Below, piece by piece: positions 58,564-64,000 of a DNA stretch of 64,000 nucleotides. The stretch is from Debaryomyces hansenii CBS767 (lineage: Eukaryota; Ascomycota; Pichiomycetes; Serinales; Debaryomycetaceae), in NCBI RefSeq assembly GCF_000006445.2, contig NC_006046.2, forward strand, positions 310,001 through 374,000, read 5' to 3'. The notes beneath the pieces are model-generated. The model saw nothing but the letters and a program-made list of their open reading frames with translations, did not search any database and was not told the origin of the DNA. The position numbers and the translations under genes were made by a program. Position 1 is the stretch's first letter; every line of letters begins with the position of its first letter.

Positions 58564-59337
58564 TAATGAATTTCGAAGTAACTTATTTATTAATTACTTT
58601 TAACACTCGCTTGCATTATTTACTTCTCTTATATACTACTTATATTTATTACAGTTAAATAGAATTAAAATGTTTTAAATTTATTGAATAGTGTAAGTTG
58701 TAGTGAACTGCATAATGACTATGAGAAATTGTGATGCAAAAAAAAGCAAAAAAGAAATGTTCTCCGATACCGGGAATCGAACCCGGATCATGGCATGGAG
58801 AGTGCCATGTGATAGCCATTACACTATATCGGACTTTCTTGTGTTAGACATTAAATTGTTATATAATGAGTAGTTTACAATTGAAATATCTTTTTGTTAT
58901 TACACTTGGTTAATACGTAACAAATGAATTACAACTATACATATATATACCAATGGTCATACATCTGTTGATATCTGTTATAATGTTATACGAATATAAT
59001 AATTAATAATAGTCCCTCTGTTGCAAATAGTTCAAATCACTTAGCACATATAGGGTTAAGATAATTATGTATCAAATAAAATACTTATAAATATCCCGTA
59101 TTATGTCAAGTTGTATCTCCAATGGTTTTCATTGTGTTTTTGTTTTTTATTAGTATTAATTTATATTAATTTTGAGTTTGTACAATTTTGGATGTATTTT
59201 TTATTTTCGAACCACAATAATAGTGAATTATCATAAACCTATTGATTTTGCACCCATCAAATATTAGTATTGTTTTTAATAAGAAATTAATAAATTTTCT
59301 GTTTTCCATTATTGACAATAGTACTTGCTAATCTAGA
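58564..59337. other. Spacer with tRNA-Glu
   Basis: A 774-bp strongly AT-rich spacer that contains only the tRNA-Glu gene (58762-58833). The part after the tRNA, 58834-59337, is the promoter of the next gene. I see no transposon remnants beside the tRNA. Confidence 0.6.
58762..58833 (-). tRNA. tRNA-Glu (anticodon CUC)
   Basis: A 72-nt tRNA on the minus strand: acceptor TCCGATA/TATCGGA with discriminator G, D-arm with TAGTGTAATGGCTATCAC, anticodon stem TGGCA/TGCCA around the loop CTCTCCA (CTC at 58798-58800 on this strand as GAG), and T-arm CCGGG-TTCGATT-CCCGG. The start TCCGATATAGTGTAA is the same as yeast tRNA-Glu. A run of T on the minus strand follows the 3' end, the Pol III stop. Confidence 0.97.
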
Positions 59338-60084
59338 ATGCCAATTGAACTTATCCTTTCCCCTCTAATGAGACCTGTGGTCTTAGCTAAATCTATTTTA
59401 TTTAGTCCTCACAGACGAGCATCTCGGTATATTCCTACAATCATTGATTTACCAGAAGAAAATATTTCCCAATACGCTGTATTGAGAAGATTTGGATCTG
59501 GATCCAAGATATTTGATGTTTACGATACTGACAATGGTAATGAGCCACTTGGTCCTAGCGACCCATCGAAAAAGCTTTTCTGGTTTGTTAGATCAAGGGC
59601 CGTTAAAGGAGCATACAGAATGTATTCATCTGCAATAACTGGTACTGGGGAAAATGGTGAAGATGAACCTGTTGCTGCCATCAGAGCTGGTTTGAGATCA
59701 AATGTCTTGTTAATTAGAGCACCTGAAGCACCTGCCGCTGAATTAGGTTGGCATATTATTGGGCATAAAGTCGATGCCATCGACAGTTATAGAATGTTTA
59801 CTTTAGCGGATGGAGCCACCTATCAATGGACTAGCAAAGGTATGTGGCTAGAAAAAGTTCACAACCAAGGAGAAAAGGAATCCGAAGTTAGAGAAAGAAT
59901 CGCTCAAGTCATCCCAAATGGAGGCAACGGTTTCACTTTGAAAGTCAACGAAGCCAAAATCCCAAGAGAAATGGCCCTTGGTAGTGCATTATGCTCTCAT
60001 ATTGACCAATGGAATACAAACATTCTGGTTGGTGGTATTTACTATGCAAGGCAACCAAATCAAGTTCGTTGGAAAAGAGATTAG
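59338..60084 (+). CDS. Conserved protein, possible LURP/tubby-like fold
   Basis: A 248-residue protein with a clean ATG-to-stop frame. I do not recognise a named family. Visible features are a Pro-rich N-terminus (LILSPLMRPVVLAKSILFSPHRR), then alternating strands: YAVLRRFGSGSKIFDVYD, LFWFVRSRAVKGAYRMYSS, LLIRAPEAP, YRMFTLADGATYQWTSKGMWLEKV, ALGSALCSHIDQWNTNILVGGIYYAR. The strand pattern with a W at YQWTSKG is like LURP1/tubby-type barrels (the scramblase fold), but that is a guess. There is no signal peptide or clear membrane span. Confidence 0.65.
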   Translation: MPIELILSPLMRPVVLAKSILFSPHRRASRYIPTIIDLPEENISQYAVLRRFGSGSKIFDVYDTDNGNEPLGPSDPSKKLFWFVRSRAVKGAYRMYSSAITGTGENGEDEPVAAIRAGLRSNVLLIRAPEAPAAELGWHIIGHKVDAIDSYRMFTLADGATYQWTSKGMWLEKVHNQGEKESEVRERIAQVIPNGGNGFTLKVNEAKIPREMALGSALCSHIDQWNTNILVGGIYYARQPNQVRWKRD

Positions 60085-60565
60085 CTGTACTAATTGATAT
60101 TCTTAGTGTTGCTTTCTATTTTTTTTTGTAACTACAAGTATACTCCATGATATATGATTCTATAATAAGGGTATAGAATCTATATTTATAGTTTAAGTGT
60201 GTAGTTTTTATTAGAATAAATATCCTTGTTAAAAATAATCACGTAACAGAAGGCGAATCTTAAAAAGGCACCTTCCCGGTCCTTTATCAGATGAAATCCC
60301 TATTAGACTGGAAGTTTTCATTCTGATACACCAATGCACCAATTATAATGCAAGTCTTGGACAAATATTGACATGGTGCTGATAATAGATTGCAATGGCT
60401 GAAATTGGAAGGTTGCGAAATTTAATATCAAATTTGAATCGCAGGAAATACGAGTCTATGCTTGTTGACTAGACTTTCCACTGCAGGACGTGAATCAGTC
60501 TATTGTATAAGAGTAGAGTGAGATCATGAAGTTTCTTGTTTGTTAGAAATCACAAAAAATCGAAT
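60085..60565. other. Spacer with a uORF
   Basis: A 481-bp spacer. It has a near-palindromic CACGTAA site at about 60239 and a six-codon upstream ORF (ATG at 60526 to TAG at 60546) 19 nt before the next ATG. Confidence 0.5.
60526..60546 (+). promoter_or_regulatory. Short uORF before the GPI-type gene
   Basis: ATG-AAG-TTT-CTT-GTT-TGT-TAG, six codons, ends 19 nt before the main ATG at 60566. It would reduce main-frame translation if the transcript begins upstream of it. Confidence 0.4.
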
Positions 60566-61456
60566 ATGAAATTAACCGTAGTAGATTTTATATATTTTTT
60601 GAAACTCTCGTTATTACTACGAGAAATTTTTGCATCTTCGCTTGATGATGAAGAATGCATCGAAAGTGAAGAGTCCGATTATACGGGAGAAAACTCTGTT
60701 GTAAAGAGGACTTCTAACAAGGAATATACAGAAACGGCGACCAGTATTGTTTACATATATTCACCACAAACTTCTTTCAACTCGCTGATGGGGTTGGGAC
60801 ACCCGACTACAATACTAATTGCTTCAACGCATATTGAGGTTGTTACCATCACCCCGGGATTAGTTGATTCTAAAGAATCTTATACATCAGAACTCGGCAG
60901 TGCAGTTGCACAAACGATACCCAATGAAGTTTTGTCAAAAATTACTACAATTTGTTCTAGTTGTTCAACATCAACGAATAACAATAAGAACACAGCAGAA
61001 TCCATTTTATCAATTGAGTCCCAATCTGACAATTCGAATTCCGCTGTCACATTCCATGGAAGCACGATCGCTGCATCGTCAGCTGGAATTGCTTCGAGAC
61101 ATTCAGAAGCTTCAAACTCCTCAAGCTATAATCCCGTATCTACTAGACAGACTTCATCAATAATTGACCAAAATTCCTGTGGTACAGACACATGTCTTTC
61201 TACCAATTCCACTAGTACCACCACAAGAAACGTGCGTACCCTGTCATCTGCCTCCCAAAAGTTGACCAACTCCCAAAGTAGTGAAACAGAATCTTCCACC
61301 AAAGTCACAAACATCAAAACTACCCAGATCCAGTCTTCTTCGAAATCTTCTGTTGGCACAACATCGTATCACTACTTTGATTCTGCTGGCCACCAAAAAG
61401 TACTCAATTTCCCTTTTTTTTTTGCATTGCTTCTAATTGATTACACTTTTTTCTAA
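60566..61456 (+). CDS. Ser/Thr-rich GPI-type cell-wall protein
   Basis: A 296-residue protein from the ATG at 60566; the longer frame needs TTG at 60536. The start MKLTVVDFIYFLKLSLLLREIFA is a signal peptide. The middle (about residues 85-270) is Ser/Thr-rich with few charges (SSCSTSTNNNK, SSSKSSVGTT), likely O-mannosylated. The end, SAGHQKVLNFPFFFALLLIDYTFF, looks like a GPI-attachment signal: a small-residue site (S-A-G), spacer and hydrophobic tail. It is probably a cell-wall or plasma-membrane mannoprotein. No adhesin domain is recognised. Confidence 0.7.
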   Translation: MKLTVVDFIYFLKLSLLLREIFASSLDDEECIESEESDYTGENSVVKRTSNKEYTETATSIVYIYSPQTSFNSLMGLGHPTTILIASTHIEVVTITPGLVDSKESYTSELGSAVAQTIPNEVLSKITTICSSCSTSTNNNKNTAESILSIESQSDNSNSAVTFHGSTIAASSAGIASRHSEASNSSSYNPVSTRQTSSIIDQNSCGTDTCLSTNSTSTTTRNVRTLSSASQKLTNSQSSETESSTKVTNIKTTQIQSSSKSSVGTTSYHYFDSAGHQKVLNFPFFFALLLIDYTFF

Positions 61457-61697
61457 TACTACTTGATATTAACCCAATTCTTAAATTCTCTTTCTATTGA
61501 CATCATATAGCCCTTTAAACCTAATATATTGTTCATTTATGTTGCTTCAATATACAATATTTGCAATAATTGGCAGAGGTCGTGTAAGCCACAGGAAGTT
61601 TTTTAATGTAAAACCCATCTACTTAAAATTTAATACGATATAAAATTTTTTCTTTTCTTCCCATTAGATTTTTAAAAGAATAAATAATATATCAATA

Positions 61698-62629
61698 ATG
61701 ACTGAACCAAATAAGATTTTCGTTAGACCATTAGCATTTGAAGGTATGTTGTGGGTTTTTTTATGGAAGGGAGATGAATTAGATTCAAGGAAGGCAAAAG
61801 GCAAAAAATACTAACAGATTATTTAGTTGAACGTGAACAAGTTGAAGCACATTTCAGTGACGTTGGTCCTCTTACCGATGTCCAATTAATGAGAGGCTTT
61901 GCTTTCGTTACTTTCGAAAATGAAGAAGACGCTAAGCGTGCTGTTGAAACCTTAGATAACACTGATTTTGAAGGACAACCATTGCAAATCGAATTCGCAC
62001 GTGAAAAGAAAGAAGATACCAGAGGTCAATTTAGAGTTAAGGTTACCAATTTACCAGATGGTACAGCATGGCAAGATTTTAAGGACTTTGTCAGAGATAG
62101 AACCGAATTGGCTCCTACCTTTGCCAAAGTTTTCAGAAATTACGACACTGACGAAGTCATTGGTGCTTTAGAATTTGGCTCAGCCGATGAATTAGCTACC
62201 GTCATTCCATTGTTAAACGAATCCGAATTCCAAGGTGCCGTTTTAGCAGCTGAAGAAGATACTTCTCCATTCGTTCCACCTCCACCAAGAAGAGGTGGTT
62301 TCAGAGGTGGCCGTGGTGACTTCAGAGGTGGCTTCAGAGGTGGCCGTGGCGACTTCAGAGGTGGCCGTGGTGACTTCAGAGGCGGTTTCAGAGGTGGCCG
62401 TGGTGACTTCAGAGGTGGCTTCAGAGGTGGCCGTGGCGATTTCAGAGGTGGCCGTGGTGACTTCAGAGGCGGTTTCAGAGGTGGCCGTGGCGACTTTAGA
62501 GGTGGCCGTGGTGACTTTAGAGGTGGCCGTGGTGACTTCAGAGGTGGCCGTGGTGGATTTGACCGTAGAGACGAAGGTGGATACGAAAGAGATTCATACG
62601 TCCGTGACAGATCTCCAACCCGTTATTGA
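61698..62629 (+). CDS. NPL3: SR-like mRNA export protein Npl3 (spliced)
   Basis: Two exons (61698-61743 and 61827-62629) give 282 residues. RRM1 is restored by splicing: KIFVRPLAFEVEREQVEAHFSDVGPL...LMRGFAFVTFE. RRM2 follows (QFRVKVTNLPDGTAWQDFKDFV, ALEFGSADEL), then PPPPRRGG and an RGG tail (about residues 195-265) of repeated FRGGRGD units, with an end RDRSPTRY, as in yeast Npl3 (RERSPTR). Npl3 shuttles with mRNA, helps export and splicing, and is methylated on its RGG repeats and phosphorylated by Sky1. The protein is shorter than yeast Npl3 (414), lacking the long N-terminal APQE repeats. Confidence 0.95.
61744..61826 (+). other. NPL3 intron (83 nt)
   Basis: GTATGT donor at 61744, TACTAAC branch at 61809-61815, TTTAG acceptor ending at 61826. 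It splits a Val codon (G/TT) in RRM1. An AG at 61816-61817 is too close to the branch to be used. Confidence 0.95.
62290..62565 (+). repeat. RGG-box tandem DNA repeats in NPL3
   Basis: Near-perfect units of GGTGGCCGTGGYGAYTTYAGA (about 24 nt, alternating with 15-nt FRGGF units) are repeated about ten times, encoding FRGGRGDFRGGF. Nucleotide identity between units exceeds what the protein needs, a sign of recent repeat turnover. Confidence 0.9.
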
Positions 62630-63195
62630 GATCTCAAGTAAGTAAACTTGGTTATTAAGATTTAGATTTTAAGCAATCCTATTGAAATAGAGCAAATATA
62701 TTAAAATTGAAGCCTTATATTGTGGGCTTATCGTGGATCTTGAATTAATAATCGAGGCTAGAACTTGTTGGGATGGAACTATTTTTTTATTGTGAATTTT
62801 TTGGTTGTTACTATATTATATTGTTGTTTAATTTGTTGTATATCTTATCTTAACTGTATATGGTACCGTAACTAAGTGGAAAGAAAACGTGGATTGTTTT
62901 TCATCCTAAATTTATATAAGTGGATTAAGAGAGATATCGTTGTATTTGCCAGAAGATTTTGAAGTTTTCAATTCCTTTAAAATGTATTATTATCAATTTT
63001 CTTTGAATGCACAAAGTTCTTGTTGTCACATAGATTTCACCTTTGAAACATTATTTGATTCTATCTAGAGATTTTATAGAGATTATAGTGCTTATGTTAA
63101 TAAATATGAGACCTGTATATACCAGATTTAGAGCATTTATTTCTGTATGATGGACTTTTTCATTCACCTTGTAGGAAAGAAGGCACTATAGGCAG
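62630..63195. other. Spacer NPL3-BNA7
   Basis: A 566-bp AT-rich spacer with the NPL3 3' region and BNA7 promoter. No further gene is visible. Confidence 0.5.
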
Positions 63196-64000
63196 ATGGA
63201 CGACGGAATAGTTAGCTACGGAGAGCATCCATTGAACCGGTTGAAGTTCTTCCAGTTCGACAAATCGAACGATGTGACTCTTTTGCTAATTCATGGTGGA
63301 GCATGGAGGGATCCTAATAACACATACAACGATTTCAAAGATATGATTAGCCATATACAAAAGAACCAATATGCAGCTAAATATAATCTAATTGCCATGA
63401 ATTATAGGTTGTCGCCAGAGGTTAAGCATCCATTTCATTTATGGGATGTACTAGAGGGCCTACAATTTTTGGTGCAAAATTACGATATCCATAAAATTCT
63501 GATTGCAGGACATTCAGTAGGTGCTACCTTAATGTTGCAATTACTAGACTACAACAAGATACTTGATACAGGCTTTCAGATCCTCGTGGAGGATCTGAAA
63601 GCCGACAAAAATCGTACAGAAACAGATTTGCATGTTCCACTGAAAAAAGAACGAATTCTAATGAATGAAGCTATGGAAAAGCTTCAATTAAGAACGTTCT
63701 GCTTTATTGATGGAATCTACGATATTACTCAACTAATTAGCGAATATGGATGTCCTTATGAAAGCTTTGTCAATAATGCATTTTCATCTCCTGAACAATA
63801 CGCAGAAGCTACACAATTATCCTCCTCCACTGTAGATGTTGGAAGTCCCTTCAGCTACAATACACATCTGGCCAACGTTCGGAACGAATTGAATCTAGTA
63901 ATTCTTCAATCTAACAAAGATGAACTTCTTTCGATGAGACAGACTAATTTATTTATTGAATACTTGACTCAGAAGAACCTAAACTTCAAACCTTTTGTAG
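63196..64000 (+). CDS. BNA7: Kynurenine formamidase Bna7 (3' partial)
   Basis: The ATG at 63196 opens a frame that continues to the right edge (268 codons) without a stop, so the gene is cut. It is an alpha/beta-hydrolase: LLIHGGAWRDPNN (oxyanion HGGAW, 33-37), MNYRLSPEVKHP and the nucleophile elbow AGHSVGA (Ser107). This is the arylformamidase type (Bna7), which turns N-formylkynurenine into kynurenine in tryptophan-to-NAD synthesis. The visible part already exceeds the 261 residues of yeast Bna7; an extra polar loop near residues 125-155 accounts for some. In S. cerevisiae BNA7 (YDR428C) lies close to NPL3 (YDR432W). Confidence 0.9.
   Translation, partial: MDDGIVSYGEHPLNRLKFFQFDKSNDVTLLLIHGGAWRDPNNTYNDFKDMISHIQKNQYAAKYNLIAMNYRLSPEVKHPFHLWDVLEGLQFLVQNYDIHKILIAGHSVGATLMLQLLDYNKILDTGFQILVEDLKADKNRTETDLHVPLKKERILMNEAMEKLQLRTFCFIDGIYDITQLISEYGCPYESFVNNAFSSPEQYAEATQLSSSTVDVGSPFSYNTHLANVRNELNLVILQSNKDELLSMRQTNLFIEYLTQKNLNFKPFV
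63571..63603. repeat. Perfect 33-nt inverted repeat inside BNA7
   Basis: Two 15-nt arms (63571-63585 and 63589-63603) are exact reverse complements around GTG. The arm is GGCTTTCAGATCCTC. The palindrome is in frame and encodes part of a loop (GFQILVEDLKA) with no in-frame stop. Confidence 0.95.

Overview
This is a gene-dense nuclear segment of a budding yeast. Start-to-stop open frames are mostly intronless, spacers are short and AT-rich, introns are few and close to the start codon, and nearly every protein has a Saccharomyces-type relative. The organism most likely reads CTG as serine. In the lipin gene PAH1, two CTG codons (51110-51112 and 51209-51211) fall where the S. cerevisiae protein, as I recall it, has serine. 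The adjacent pair of beta-mannosyltransferase genes and the 5-hydroxyisourate hydrolase gene also suit a Candida/Debaryomyces-type yeast. I cannot fix the species.

Layout. 1-6.6 kb: the 3' part of a BNI4/AFR1-like gene (cut by the left edge), HIU hydrolase, STN1 (telomere capping) and RRP8 (rRNA methylation). 7-15 kb: DSE1, RSP5, a small unknown gene with a strong TATA box, a GC-richer spacer that may hold an RNA gene, and YCK3. 15-20 kb: EAF3, a probable ATG31, RGI1, an FRG1-family gene, TIM22 and a tail-anchored protein (possibly KAR1). 20-30 kb: a chitin synthase, a long spacer, a secreted inhibitor-I9-like protein, ATG8 (with intron), PET112 and STE3. 30-41 kb: PSE1/KAP121, FAL1, DAS2 and NUP170. 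41-48 kb: a secreted M28 aminopeptidase, RIM1, an unknown GC-rich gene, RIB4 (intron), SSH1 (intron) and tRNA-Leu(CAA). 48-64 kb: HNM1 and PAH1 (divergent), two tandem beta-mannosyltransferases, tRNA-Glu(CUC), a conserved unknown, a GPI-type cell-wall protein, NPL3 (intron) and the 5' part of BNA7 (cut by the right edge).

Four genes (ATG8, RIB4, SSH1, NPL3) need splicing to give the right N-terminus. All four introns start with GTATGT. Three have a perfect TACTAAC branch site; ATG8 has TGCTAAC.

Several neighbour pairs match the S. cerevisiae gene order as I recall it: STN1-RRP8, YCK3-DSE1-RSP5, FAL1-DAS2 (with ATG31 nearby), ATG8-PET112-NUP170, possibly KAR1 near CHS1, and NPL3 near BNA7. 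Promoter motifs fit known biology: Ace2-type sites before DSE1, an Mcm1 box before STE3, and an inositol/choline-type element between HNM1 and PAH1. I saw no transposon, CRISPR array or clearly foreign island, and no wholly new system. The most unusual items are a perfect 33-nt inverted repeat inside BNA7, the long Atg8 tail, the stand-alone secreted I9-like protein and the candidate RNA gene near 13.0 kb.
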